A program made the position numbers and the translations under genes. This document shows positions 8,484 through 17,192 of a stretch of DNA of 64,000 nucleotides, piece after piece (positions within the stretch are counted from its first letter, which is position 1; every line of letters starts with the position of its first letter). The notes below the pieces were generated by a model that was given only the letters and a program-made list of their open reading frames with translations, was not told the origin of the DNA and did no database searches. This DNA comes from Caulobacter zeae (GTDB lineage Bacteria > Pseudomonadota > Alphaproteobacteria > Caulobacterales > Caulobacteraceae), in assembly GCF_002858925.1 (NCBI RefSeq), contig NZ_PJRS01000033.1, positions 27,920 to 91,919 of the forward strand, given 5' to 3'.

Positions 8484-9644
8484 ATGACCGGCCTCGGCCT
8501 CCTGGACCAGCAGCGCAGCCGCGCGACGCGCGTGTGCTTCCTCTATATCGCCCAGCCGCACCAGGTCTGGCACAGCCTGTCGATCGCCGTGGCCATGGCC
8601 CGCGCCTGGCCGGAGATCCGGGTCGAGATCGCCGCCACCTCGGCCGGCCACCTCGACTACATCCAGGGCATGCTCGATGGCCTGGGCGGGGCGCCGATCA
8701 CCCTGCGCCTGCTGCCGCCGGCCTGGCTGCGTCGGCTGTCCAAGAATGCTCCGCCGCCCAAGGCCCTGATGCTGGCGCTGAACGCGGGCAGGCTGGCGGC
8801 ATACGACGCCGTCGTCACGCCCGAACGCACCACCGCCCTGCTGCGCAAGCTGGGCGTGCGTCGCACCGCCCTCGTCTACACCCAGCACGGCGCCGGCGAT
8901 CGCGGCGGTCCGTTCGAGCCCCGCCTGCGGGTCTTCGACCTGGTGATGGCCGCCGGTCCCAAGCAGCGCGACCGGATGATCGACGAGGGCTGGGTCCGCC
9001 CCGAGGCCTGCGCCATGGTGGGCTACCCGAAGTTCGACCTGGTCGACGCCCTGCCGCCCAGCGCCACCCCGGCCTTCGCCAAGGCCCTGCCGACCGTGGT
9101 CTACAACCCGCACTTCCATGAGACCCTGGGCTCGTGGAGCGCCTTTGGCCTGTCGATCCTCGAGCAGTTCGCTGCCGACGAGCGGTTCAACCTTATCTTC
9201 GCCCCGCACGTGCGACTGTTCGAGACCGCCTCGGAGGCCGACCGCCGCGCGGTCGCGAGCTTCGAGGGCCACCCGCGCATCCATCTCGACCTCGGCGGCC
9301 CGGCCGCCTTCGACATGACCTACACCCGCCAAGCCCACCTCTATCTCGGCGACGTCTCCAGCCAGGTCTACGAGTTCCTGCGCACGCCAAAGCCCTGCCT
9401 GTTCCTCAACCCCAGCCACGCCGACTGGACGGGCGACGAGAGCTTCCATCACTGGCTGTACGGCCCGGTGCGCGAGACGGCCAACGGGATCTGCGACGCG
9501 GTCAGCGCCGCCATCGCCGGGCACGGCGACTTCCTGGAGGTGCAGAAGACGGGCGTGGCCCAGACCTTCGACCTCACCTCCGTCCCCTCGTCGCAGCGCG
9601 CCGCGCGCGCCATCGTCGACCGCCTGGCCGTCCTCGACCGATGA
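8484..9644 (+). CDS. CDP-glycerol glycerophosphotransferase-like GT-B protein
   Basis: A 386-residue soluble or peripheral protein with the look of the TagB/TagF-type glycerophosphotransferase family, which transfers glycerol-phosphate from CDP-glycerol. Supporting segments are YTQHGAGDRGGPFEPR mid-protein and YLGDVSSQVYEFLRTPKPCLFLNP near the C-terminus, the latter matching the family DxSS motif. It starts 12 bases after the lptC-like gene and overlaps the flippase by 4 bases. Location suggests it modifies a sphingolipid head group or a surface glycan. The donor and acceptor are unknown. Confidence 0.65.
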   Translation: MTGLGLLDQQRSRATRVCFLYIAQPHQVWHSLSIAVAMARAWPEIRVEIAATSAGHLDYIQGMLDGLGGAPITLRLLPPAWLRRLSKNAPPPKALMLALNAGRLAAYDAVVTPERTTALLRKLGVRRTALVYTQHGAGDRGGPFEPRLRVFDLVMAAGPKQRDRMIDEGWVRPEACAMVGYPKFDLVDALPPSATPAFAKALPTVVYNPHFHETLGSWSAFGLSILEQFAADERFNLIFAPHVRLFETASEADRRAVASFEGHPRIHLDLGGPAAFDMTYTRQAHLYLGDVSSQVYEFLRTPKPCLFLNPSHADWTGDESFHHWLYGPVRETANGICDAVSAAIAGHGDFLEVQKTGVAQTFDLTSVPSSQRAARAIVDRLAVLDR

Positions 9645-11074
9645 GCGACGCGCCCACGAAAGATGCGTCCCCCAAGGACGCGGCCTCTAAAGACGCGACG
9701 AAGGTCAATCCCCTGGCCAGGATGCTGGCCAATGTCGGCGCCCTGCTGAGCGGGCGCGGACTGAACGCCATTGTCGGCTTGGCCTATATCGCGGTCACGA
9801 CCCGCAGCCTCGGCATCGAGGTCTTCGGCTTCCTCACCCTTATCAACGCCTTCGCACAGGCGCTTGGCGAGATGGCCAAGTTCCAGTCCTGGCAGACCGT
9901 CGTGCAATACGGCGCCAAGCCCTTGATGGACGGCGACCGCAAGACCTTCCAGCAGGTGATGCGCTTTGCCCTGGTGCTCGACGGCATCGGCGCTGTGGCC
10001 GGCGTCGCCATCGGCGTGGCCGGCAGCCTGCTGTTCAGCCACTACATGGGCTGGCCCGACGAGCTCGCGCCGGAGGCGGCGCTCTACTGCCTGTCGATCG
10101 GCGTCATGACCTCGGCCACGGGCGTGGGCCTGCTGCGCCTGTTCGACCGTTTCCGCATGCTGGCCGCCGAGCAGGTGGTCTCGTCCATCGTGCGCCTGAT
10201 CGGCTGCGCGATCGCCGCGGCGACGGAAGCGCCGATCGAGATGTTCCTGCTGGCCTGGGCGGCCGGCACGGTGGCCTCGTTCCTCTATGTCGCCATCATC
10301 GCCGTCTGGAGCCTGCTGCAGCGCGGCCTGCTGGACGGCTTCAGCCTCTTTGGCCCGCTCGGCGTCGGCCTGCCGGGCGTCTGGCGCTTCGCCTGGGCGA
10401 CCAATTTCAGCAGCACCATCGAGGTCGGCTTCACCCACGTCCTGACCCTGGCCATCGGCGCGCTGGTCGGCCCGGCGCCCGCCGCCATGTGGCGGGTCGG
10501 CCGGCAGGTGGCCGACGGCATGGCCAAGCCCGCGCGCCTGATGCTGCCCGCCCTGCATCCCGAGTTCGCCCGCCTGCGCGCCCAGAAGGACGACGCGGCC
10601 ATGCTGCGCCTGGCCCGCCAGATCGCCCTGATCGGCGGCGGCGTCGCCGGCGTGCTGCTGCTGGTCTGCCTGCTGGCCGGTCCCTGGCTGCTGACCGTGA
10701 TCATGGGCGCGGAATACGCCTCGGCCGCCGGCATCATGAGCTGGCAGGTCGCCGCCGCCGCGATCAGCATCATGGCCCTTCCGATCGAGCCTATGCTGGT
10801 CTCGATGCATGCGGCGGGCGCCGCCCTGCGCGTGCGCATCGTCGTCATCGCCATCTACTTCGCCGCCCTCGTGCCGCTGCTGCAGATCTTCGACCTGACC
10901 GGCGCCGGCGCGGCCCTGGTCCTGGCCTCGACCTGCATGGCGATCGGCATGTTCATCACCCTCCGGTCGCGTCTCGCCGCGGAAGCCGCCGCCGAGCGCG
11001 AGGACAAAAGCGCCGTCATGCTTGAACAGACTTGCGCGGAACCCCTGAACGAGCGCAAAGGCGATCCGCAATGA
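9641..11074 (+). CDS. Wzx/MATE-like lipid flippase membrane protein
   Basis: A polytopic membrane protein of 477 residues, with about 12 to 14 hydrophobic segments, related to oligosaccharide or lipid-linked flippases (MOP superfamily). The ATG at 9641 overlaps the previous stop as ATGA. The N-terminus is short and Lys/Asp-rich (KDASPKDAASKDATK), followed by LLSGRGLNAIVGLAYIAVTTRSLG, typical of the first helix of this family. It lies between the glycerophosphotransferase-like gene and the acyl-ACP synthetase, so its cargo may be a modified sphingolipid. This is inferred. Confidence 0.78.
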   Translation: MSDAPTKDASPKDAASKDATKVNPLARMLANVGALLSGRGLNAIVGLAYIAVTTRSLGIEVFGFLTLINAFAQALGEMAKFQSWQTVVQYGAKPLMDGDRKTFQQVMRFALVLDGIGAVAGVAIGVAGSLLFSHYMGWPDELAPEAALYCLSIGVMTSATGVGLLRLFDRFRMLAAEQVVSSIVRLIGCAIAAATEAPIEMFLLAWAAGTVASFLYVAIIAVWSLLQRGLLDGFSLFGPLGVGLPGVWRFAWATNFSSTIEVGFTHVLTLAIGALVGPAPAAMWRVGRQVADGMAKPARLMLPALHPEFARLRAQKDDAAMLRLARQIALIGGGVAGVLLLVCLLAGPWLLTVIMGAEYASAAGIMSWQVAAAAISIMALPIEPMLVSMHAAGAALRVRIVVIAIYFAALVPLLQIFDLTGAGAALVLASTCMAIGMFITLRSRLAAEAAAEREDKSAVMLEQTCAEPLNERKGDPQ

Positions 11075-12783
11075 ATACGCCCACCGCTTCCGGCAGGACC
11101 GTCCGTCTCGCCGACTTCCCGACCCTGACCGCCGCCCTGGACTTCGCCGCGACCGGCGAGACCGGGATCAACCTGCATTCGCTGCGCGGCGAACTGGTCG
11201 AGGCCCTCAGCTACGCCGCCCTGCGCGAGCAGGCCCAGGGCCTGGCCCGCCGCCTGCTGGCCGCCGGCTCCAAGGTGGGCGACAGCGTCGCCCTGATCGC
11301 CGAGACCGACGGCGACTTCGTGCGCGCCTTCTTCGCCTGCCAGTACGCCGGCCTGGTGCCCGCCCCCCTGCCCCTGCCCGCCCCGCTGGGCGGTCGCGAG
11401 GCCTATATCGAGCAGATCGGCCGCATGTGCGCCTCGGCTCACGCCAGGATCCTGATCGGCCCGTCCGGCATGGCCGAGTGGCTGAAGCAGATCGGCGACG
11501 CCGCCGGCCTCGACTTCGCCGCCCCGCTGTCTGAGCTGCCGGAAGACGCCGGCGCGGCCCTGCCCGAAATCACGCCCGAGCATCCCTGCTATCTTCAGTT
11601 CTCGTCGGGCAGCACCCGCTTCCCGACCGGCGTGCTGGTGACGCACAAGGCCCTGATGGCCAACGCCGTGGCCATCACCCGCGACGGCCTGCAGGTGAAG
11701 CCGGAAGACCGCGCGGTCTCGTGGCTGCCGCTCTATCACGACATGGGCCTGATCGGCTTCCTGCTGAGCCCGCTGACCAGCCAGATGAGCGTTGACCTGC
11801 TGCCCACCGGCGCCTTCGTGCGCCGGCCGCTGCTGTGGCTCGACCTGATCAGCCGCAACGGCGGCACGATCGCCTACAGCCCGACCTTCGGCTACGAGCT
11901 GTGCGCCCGCCGCGCCGAGGCCGCTTCGATCGACCACCTGGACCTGTCGCGCTGGCGCAGCGCGGGCCTTGGCGGCGACATGATCCGCACCGCGCCCGTC
12001 GAGGCCTTTGCGGAACGGTTCGCCGCCGTCGGCTTCTCGGAAAAGGCCTATGTGGCCAGCTACGGCATGGCCGAGGCGACCCTGGCCCTCTCCATGGCCC
12101 CGCTGGGCAAGGGCCTGCGCGTCGAGATCCTCGACATCGAACGCCTGGAGCGCGACGACCTGGCCGTCACGGTCGGCGCCGACGCGCCCCGCGCCCGGGC
12201 CTTCGCCCGCTGCGGTCCGGCCCTGCCCCACCACCAGCTCGAAGTGCGCGACGCCGGCGGCAAGCCGGTGGCCGAGCGCCATGTCGGCCGCATCTTCGCC
12301 AAGGGCCCCAGCCTGATGGGCGGCTATTTCGAGCAGCCGGAGGAGACCGCCCGCGTGCTCGACGCCGACGGCTGGCTCGACACCGGCGACCTCGGCTTCC
12401 TAGTCGAGGGCGAGATCGTCATCACCGGCCGCGCCAAGGACCTGATCATCCTCAACGGCCGCAACATCTGGCCGCAGGACCTGGAATGGACCGCCGAGCG
12501 CGAGGTCCCCGGCCTGCGCAGCGGCGACGTGGCCGCCTTCTCCGTTCCCGGAGACGCGGCGGAAGAAGAGATCGTCACCATCCTGGTCCAGGCCCGCGGC
12601 GGCGACGCCGACAGCCGCGCGGCTTTGGTCGACACGGTGGCCGGCGTGCTGCGTTCGCGCCACGGCGTCGAGACCCAGGTCAAGCTGGTCGGCGCCCACG
12701 CCCTGCCCCAGACCTCGTCGGGCAAGCTCAGCCGCTCCAAGGCCAAGGCCGCCTATCTGGCCGGCGCCTACGAGCGCGCCTGA
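11071..12783 (+). CDS. acps: Fatty-acyl-ACP/AMP synthetase of the ceramide pathway
   Basis: An adenylate-forming enzyme expected to activate a fatty acid with ATP and load it on the dedicated acyl carrier protein encoded 1 kb downstream. The ATG at 11071 overlaps the flippase stop by 4 bases and gives 570 residues. The ATP-binding motif is QFSSGSTRFPTGVLVTH, the hinge region shows GWLDTGDLGF, and the C-terminal catalytic Lys lies in SSGKLSRSKAK. From memory, the C. crescentus orthologue in the same gene order (CCNA_01223) is needed for ceramide synthesis. Confidence 0.85.
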   Translation: MNTPTASGRTVRLADFPTLTAALDFAATGETGINLHSLRGELVEALSYAALREQAQGLARRLLAAGSKVGDSVALIAETDGDFVRAFFACQYAGLVPAPLPLPAPLGGREAYIEQIGRMCASAHARILIGPSGMAEWLKQIGDAAGLDFAAPLSELPEDAGAALPEITPEHPCYLQFSSGSTRFPTGVLVTHKALMANAVAITRDGLQVKPEDRAVSWLPLYHDMGLIGFLLSPLTSQMSVDLLPTGAFVRRPLLWLDLISRNGGTIAYSPTFGYELCARRAEAASIDHLDLSRWRSAGLGGDMIRTAPVEAFAERFAAVGFSEKAYVASYGMAEATLALSMAPLGKGLRVEILDIERLERDDLAVTVGADAPRARAFARCGPALPHHQLEVRDAGGKPVAERHVGRIFAKGPSLMGGYFEQPEETARVLDADGWLDTGDLGFLVEGEIVITGRAKDLIILNGRNIWPQDLEWTAEREVPGLRSGDVAAFSVPGDAAEEEIVTILVQARGGDADSRAALVDTVAGVLRSRHGVETQVKLVGAHALPQTSSGKLSRSKAKAAYLAGAYERA

Positions 12784-12784
12784 G

Positions 12785-13756
12785 GTGGCCAGGACGGACG
12801 TGGAAGGTCCGGGACCCAGCGTCGTCGCCGTCACCGGCGCGACCGGCTTCCTGGGCCAGCACCTCGTCCGCGCCATCGCCGAACGGGGCCTTGTCCCCCG
12901 CATCCTGTCGCGCCGCGATCCGGTCTCGCCGTTCTGGCGCGGGATCGAGCCGCAGGTGGTGCTGGGCGACCTCGCCCGCCCCGAGGCGCTGGCCCGCCTG
13001 TGCGACGGCGCCGACGTCGTCATCCACCTGGCCGGCCTGATCAAGGCCGCCGACCGCGCCGCCTTCGACAAGGTCAACGTCGACGGCGCGCGAGCCGTGG
13101 CGCAGGCCGCGGCCAAAGCCGGCGCCCGCTTCGTGCTGGTCTCCAGCCTCGCCGCCCGCGAACCCCAGCTTTCCGACTACGCCGCCAGCAAGCGCGCCGG
13201 CGAGGAAGCCGTACTGGCGATCGCGCCCGAGGCGCTGGTCATCCGCCCGCCGGCCATCTACGGCCCTGGCGACCGCGAGACCGTCGGCCTGTTTTCCGCC
13301 GCCCAGGCCAGCCGCGTCCTGCCGGTGCTGTCGCCCGCCTCACGCGTGGCGATGATCGAGGTGCGCGACGCCGCCGCCCAGATCCTCGACCTGGTCGCGA
13401 GCGGCCGCGCGGGCCTGGCCTCGATCTGCGACGCCCGACCCGACGGCTATGCCTGGAGCGAGATCATGACCGCCGCCGCGACGGCTGTCGGCGCGCCGCC
13501 GCCTCGCCTGCTGCGCGTGCCCGAAGGCCTGATCCGACTGGCCGGAGGCGTCGCCGAAGTGGCGAGTAAAATCTCAGGACAACCATCGGTGTTCGGATCG
13601 GGCAAAGCGCGCGAACTGTCGCATGCAGATTGGGCGTTTTTGGCTGATCGGTCCCTTGCGTCGTCGCCGAGTCGTCACGATGTTGCCCGCGGCTTCGGCG
13701 AAACCGTCGACTGGTATCGGTCGGCCGGGTGGTTGTCGAAAAAATACAGCGACTAG
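12785..13756 (+). CDS. cerR: Ceramide reductase (3-ketoceramide reductase), extended SDR fold
   Basis: Predicted NAD(P)H-dependent reductase that converts 3-oxo-ceramide to ceramide. The 323-residue protein has the Rossmann motif TGATGFLG near the N-terminus and the active-site pair YxxxK as DYAASK at about residue 134. The GTG start lies one base after the synthetase stop, indicating translational coupling. In C. crescentus the orthologue next to acp and spt (CCNA_01222, from memory) acts after acylation, unlike the eukaryotic order. The last 60 codons are less GC-rich than the rest. Confidence 0.85.
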   Translation: MARTDVEGPGPSVVAVTGATGFLGQHLVRAIAERGLVPRILSRRDPVSPFWRGIEPQVVLGDLARPEALARLCDGADVVIHLAGLIKAADRAAFDKVNVDGARAVAQAAAKAGARFVLVSSLAAREPQLSDYAASKRAGEEAVLAIAPEALVIRPPAIYGPGDRETVGLFSAAQASRVLPVLSPASRVAMIEVRDAAAQILDLVASGRAGLASICDARPDGYAWSEIMTAAATAVGAPPPRLLRVPEGLIRLAGGVAEVASKISGQPSVFGSGKARELSHADWAFLADRSLASSPSRHDVARGFGETVDWYRSAGWLSKKYSD

Positions 13757-13784
13757 TTCAATTGTGGCAGATATCTGACAGAGA

Positions 13785-13808
13785 CACTGTTACGGTGCGG
13801 TCACAGTG
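13785..13808. promoter_or_regulatory. Inverted repeat in the acp promoter region
   Basis: CACTGT at 13785-13790 and ACAGTG at 13803-13808 form a perfect 6-bp inverted repeat with a 12-base spacer, 27 bases upstream of the acp start. The 79-base gap between cerR and acp is less GC-rich than the flanking genes, so a promoter here is plausible. The site could bind a dimeric regulator. No regulator is identified. Confidence 0.35.
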
Positions 13809-13835
13809 CTTTGACGGGGGCGTCTGGCGTTTGGC

Positions 13836-14087
13836 ATGGATACAGTGACAGATCTAAGTTTGCGTGAGATCGGGCTGGCGACGAGCAAGGTGCTCGGCCG
13901 CACGGTCGAGGTGACGAACGACACCCACATCGGCCGCGACCTGGCAGTGGATTCCCTCGCCCTGATGAACATCGTGATGGAGCTCGAAGATTCCTTCGAC
14001 ATCTCCATCCCGCTCGATCGCCTCGCCGCGGTGGAAACCGCCGGCGACCTCTCCAAACTGATCAACGATCTCCGAACCAAGGCTTGA
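13836..14087 (+). CDS. acp: Acyl carrier protein dedicated to sphingolipid synthesis
   Basis: An 83-residue acyl carrier protein. The phosphopantetheine attachment site is Ser40 in AVDSLALMNIVMELED, a clear DSL motif, and the protein has the usual four-helix, acidic character. It ends 3 bases before spt, an organisation known from Caulobacter and Sphingomonas, where the carrier serves sphingolipid synthesis rather than general fatty-acid synthesis. It is likely the partner of the acyl-ACP synthetase at 11071. Confidence 0.92.
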   Translation: MDTVTDLSLREIGLATSKVLGRTVEVTNDTHIGRDLAVDSLALMNIVMELEDSFDISIPLDRLAAVETAGDLSKLINDLRTKA

Positions 14088-14090
14088 CCG

Positions 14091-15305
14091 ATGGGTCTGT
14101 TCGACAAGCACCTGGCCTATCGCGACGCGTACAAGGCCATCCAGCAAGCGGGCGCCGACCCGTTCACCGTCCGTTTCGACGCCGTGGTCTCGCCGACCGA
14201 GGGCGTTGTCGAGGGGCGTCCCACGATCCTGCTGGGCACCAACAACTATCTGGGCCTGACCTTTGACGAGAAGGCGATCGCCGCCTCGGTCAAGGCCGTC
14301 CAGGAACGTGGCACCGGCACCACCGGTTCCCGCATCGCTAACGGCAGCTTCGAGGCCCACGTGGCCCTGGAGACAGCGCTGGCCGAGTTCTACGGCCGCA
14401 AGCACGCCATGGTGTTCACCACCGGCTACCAGGCCAATCTCGGCGTGCTGTCGACCCTGGTCGGCCGCGGCGACCACCTGATCCTCGACGCCGACAGCCA
14501 CGCCTCGATCTACGACGGCTCGCGCCTGGGCCACGCCGAGGTCATCCGCTTCCGCCACAACGACCCTGAAGACCTGGCCAAGCGCCTGCGTCGCCTCAAG
14601 GACGTCCCGGGCGAGCGCCTGATCGTCGTCGAAGGCATCTATTCGATGATCGGCGATACCGCGCCGCTCAAGGAAATCGCCGCCGTAAAGCGCGAGATGG
14701 GCGGCTACCTGCTGGTCGACGAAGCCCACTCGATGGGCGTGCTCGGCGCCACCGGCCGCGGCCTGGCCGAAGCCGCGGGCGTGGAAGACGACGTCGACTT
14801 CATCGTCGGCACCTTCTCCAAGAGCCTGGGCGCCATCGGCGGCTTCTGCGTGTCGAACCTCGACGACTTCGACGTCATGCGCGTGATCTGCCGTCCGTAC
14901 ATGTTCACCGCCTCGCTGCCGCCGGCCGTGGTCGCCTCGACCTTGGTGGCGCTGGAGCAGATGATCGCCAAGCCGCAGCTGCGCGAACAGCTCAACAGCA
15001 ACGCCTGCCGCCTGTACGACGGCCTGACCGCGCTTGGCTTCGTCACCGGCCCGGCCGCCAGCCCGATCGTCGCGGCCACCATGCCCGACGTCGAGCGCGC
15101 CATCGCCATGTGGAACGGCCTGCTGCAATCGGGCGTCTACCTGAACCTCGCCCTGCCGCCGGCCACGCCCGACAGCCGCCCGCTGCTGCGCGCCAGCATC
15201 AGCGCCGCCCACACCCACGAGCAGATCGACCAGGTCCTCAAGATGTTCGCCGAGGTCGGCACGGCGCTTGGCGTCATCGACGGCCAGCAGCGCGCCTTCG
15301 CTTAA
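14091..15305 (+). CDS. spt: Serine palmitoyltransferase
   Basis: PLP-dependent alpha-oxoamine synthase that condenses L-serine with a fatty-acyl thioester to give 3-ketosphinganine, the first step of sphingolipid synthesis. The 404-residue protein has the PLP-stacking His in DADSHASIYDG, the Asp in VDEAHSMG (about 210) and the Schiff-base Lys244 in GTFSKSLGAIGG. It is the soluble, single-chain bacterial type. The paired acp and the neighbouring cerR and bcerS support serine palmitoyltransferase over 8-amino-7-oxononanoate synthase, which shares the fold. A strong terminator follows. Confidence 0.92.
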   Translation: MGLFDKHLAYRDAYKAIQQAGADPFTVRFDAVVSPTEGVVEGRPTILLGTNNYLGLTFDEKAIAASVKAVQERGTGTTGSRIANGSFEAHVALETALAEFYGRKHAMVFTTGYQANLGVLSTLVGRGDHLILDADSHASIYDGSRLGHAEVIRFRHNDPEDLAKRLRRLKDVPGERLIVVEGIYSMIGDTAPLKEIAAVKREMGGYLLVDEAHSMGVLGATGRGLAEAAGVEDDVDFIVGTFSKSLGAIGGFCVSNLDDFDVMRVICRPYMFTASLPPAVVASTLVALEQMIAKPQLREQLNSNACRLYDGLTALGFVTGPAASPIVAATMPDVERAIAMWNGLLQSGVYLNLALPPATPDSRPLLRASISAAHTHEQIDQVLKMFAEVGTALGVIDGQQRAFA

Positions 15306-15330
15306 AGGCAGGCGCACCGCTGGAAGAACA

Positions 15331-15363
15331 AAGCCCCGGCCGTAAGGTCCGGGGCTTTTTCTT
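15331..15363 (+). terminator. Intrinsic terminator after spt
   Basis: A stem of AAGCCCCGG and CCGGGGCTT, with CCGTAAGGT between, is followed by TTTTTCTTT. It starts 26 bases after the spt stop. The minus-strand nucleotidyltransferase gene ends immediately beyond it at 15367, so the hairpin may serve both converging transcripts. Confidence 0.88.
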
Positions 15364-15366
15364 TGC

Positions 15367-16281
15367 TCAGCGCTCTCTCGCCCTGCGCCATTTCCACAGG
15401 CCCAGCAGGATGCCCGGCGCGGCCAGGACCGGATGGCGCTCGCGCCAGGGGGTCAGTTCGACCTTGAAGCCGGTGTGGCGCTCGATCTTCCAGGCGGCGT
15501 AGCGGGCCGCGCCCTGGAAGGTGAAGGCGGCCTTGATCAGGCGGGCCACGTTCAGCGACTTGCCGAGGTTGCGCCGCAGCCGCCAGGCGGCTTTCAGGCG
15601 CTTGCGCTCGATCGCCGACATCTGCGGCGCAGGCCGCCCCTCGCCGTCTAAGCGGCCGTCGTCGGCCCAGCAGGCCGGCAGCAGGCGCTGGTAGTGCGCG
15701 GGATCAAAGGCCAGGATCGAGGCCTCGCGCCCAGCCTTCTCGACCCGGAACTCGGCGGCGTAGGTCTCCTGGAACAGCGCCGTCCAATAGGCCTCGGGCG
15801 GCCCGTCCTCGGGCCCCAGGGCGGTGGCGAAACGGGCGGCGGTGCGGGCGGCGCGGCGCACGGCCTCGACCACCGCCTCGCGCGCGACCTCGTCGGCGGC
15901 CCAGACCAGGCCCGAGGGCTGTACGAAACGGGTCCACAGGGTGGTGTCGATCCCCCTGCCCTTCACCGCCTGTGAGAAGCGCGACAGGGTCATGGAGGCG
16001 ACCTTGGCCCGCAGGGTCCCCCCCTCGTGCTCCAGTTCGTGATAGCTGACGTCGGGCCACAGGATGCGGGTGGCCACGCCGCGCAGGCCGCGCGGCGGCC
16101 GCTCGGTGAGCACGTAGAAGTCCAGCACGCCCGACAGGTCGCCGGTGCGCAGGATCGAGCCGTAGAACAGCACCGCCTGGGCGGTCGGAAACAGGCCCGT
16201 CAGGTGTTCGGCGAAGGCGCAGATCGGCGCCGGGATCGACTGCGCCAGCTCGGCCTCGACCAGCGGCCGGACCGCGCTCAT
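15367..16281 (-). CDS. cpgC: Nucleotidyltransferase-fold protein of the ceramide phosphoglycerate locus
   Basis: A 304-residue protein whose N-terminal part (about 35-60) reads VLFYGSILRTGDLSGVLDFYV. This resembles the polymerase-beta nucleotidyltransferase GS...DxD motif but keeps only one of the paired acidic residues (DFY), so catalysis may be altered. It is the last gene of a three-gene minus-strand operon; its ATG overlaps the kinase stop as ATGA. The C. crescentus counterpart (CCNA_01219, as I recall) is required for ceramide phosphoglycerate. The symbol is assigned by position and is less certain than cpgB. Confidence 0.7.
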   Translation of the reverse strand: MSAVRPLVEAELAQSIPAPICAFAEHLTGLFPTAQAVLFYGSILRTGDLSGVLDFYVLTERPPRGLRGVATRILWPDVSYHELEHEGGTLRAKVASMTLSRFSQAVKGRGIDTTLWTRFVQPSGLVWAADEVAREAVVEAVRRAARTAARFATALGPEDGPPEAYWTALFQETYAAEFRVEKAGREASILAFDPAHYQRLLPACWADDGRLDGEGRPAPQMSAIERKRLKAAWRLRRNLGKSLNVARLIKAAFTFQGAARYAAWKIERHTGFKVELTPWRERHPVLAAPGILLGLWKWRRARER

Positions 16282-17192
16282 CCGACCACGAACCGCAACG
16301 GCGCGCCCAGGGCCAGGGCCAGCTTGCCGCCCTCGAACACCTCGCCGTCGAGCACGAAATCGAACTGGCCGGAGGCGTAGAGCGCCGCCGGGTCGCGTCG
16401 GCGATAGCCGCGCGCCTCGAGGATCGGCTTGTCCTTGCCCGACAGCACCGTGGGCACCATGCGCAGCAGCCGCTTGGGCGGGGCGTCGACGTCGAGCACC
16501 TTCAGCCCCTCGCGCGGCGGACCGAACGGCTTGAGATTGAACGGCAGGCGCTTGAGGGCGGTAGCCAGCAGCACGAAGCGCTCGCCTTCGGGCTGGACCT
16601 CGCCGTCCATGGCCACCTTCACGGCTACGCCCTGGCGCCACTGGTCGCGCGCGCCGCCGAACAGCGCGCCCAGCGTGGCGCCGGCCAGGGTCACGGCCAC
16701 CGACAGGCTCTGGAACACGCCCATGCGGTTGACGCGCTTGGACAGCGCCGTGGCCCGCACCAAGGCCCCCAGGCCGAAGAAGAAGCCCCGCAGCGGCGGA
16801 CGGCCGTCGGCGAAACGCACCTCCAGCGGGGCTCGGATCTTGATGCGCGGTTCGGCCTGGGCCGCGGCGGCCAGGGCCTCCTCCAGCCGCCAGTCGCGCG
16901 GCGCGCCCAGGTCGATGGCCAGCACGTTGGTCTTGCCCGACGGCAGGATCGCCAGCATCGGCATGTCGTCGCCGAAGGTCGACGGCGTCAGGCCCAGCAC
17001 GTCGCGCACCGTGCCGTCGCCGCCGTCGATGACCAGCAGGTCGATCCTGTCCTCTGCAAAGCGGGCCAGTTCCTCGCCCAGCGCCTCGCGCGTCGCCGGC
17101 TCGACCACGCGCACGCCCTCGGGGGTCGGCGCATGCACCCGGCCCTGGTTGGCGTGACTGCGCGGGTTACGGACGACGCCGACGCGCATCAC
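16278..17192 (-). CDS. cpgB: Ceramide kinase-like lipid kinase (DAGK catalytic family)
   Basis: A lipid kinase with the diacylglycerol-kinase catalytic fold. In C. crescentus the orthologue CpgB (CCNA_01218, from memory) phosphorylates ceramide. The 304-residue protein has RNPRSHAN at the start and the nucleotide-binding GGDGT at 57-61. A GTG at 17192 overlaps the upstream stop by 4 bases; an ATG one codon later at 17189 is equally possible. It lies between the CDP-alcohol phosphotransferase and the nucleotidyltransferase genes, all overlapping, so the three probably form one pathway unit. Confidence 0.85.
   Translation of the reverse strand: MMRVGVVRNPRSHANQGRVHAPTPEGVRVVEPATREALGEELARFAEDRIDLLVIDGGDGTVRDVLGLTPSTFGDDMPMLAILPSGKTNVLAIDLGAPRDWRLEEALAAAAQAEPRIKIRAPLEVRFADGRPPLRGFFFGLGALVRATALSKRVNRMGVFQSLSVAVTLAGATLGALFGGARDQWRQGVAVKVAMDGEVQPEGERFVLLATALKRLPFNLKPFGPPREGLKVLDVDAPPKRLLRMVPTVLSGKDKPILEARGYRRRDPAALYASGQFDFVLDGEVFEGGKLALALGAPLRFVVG

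Noticed and set aside
6813..9524. 903-residue open frame on the minus strand
   Set aside because: It is antisense to the PLP enzyme, lptC-like and glycerophosphotransferase-like genes, has His/Gln/Arg-rich shadow composition and no recognisable domain.
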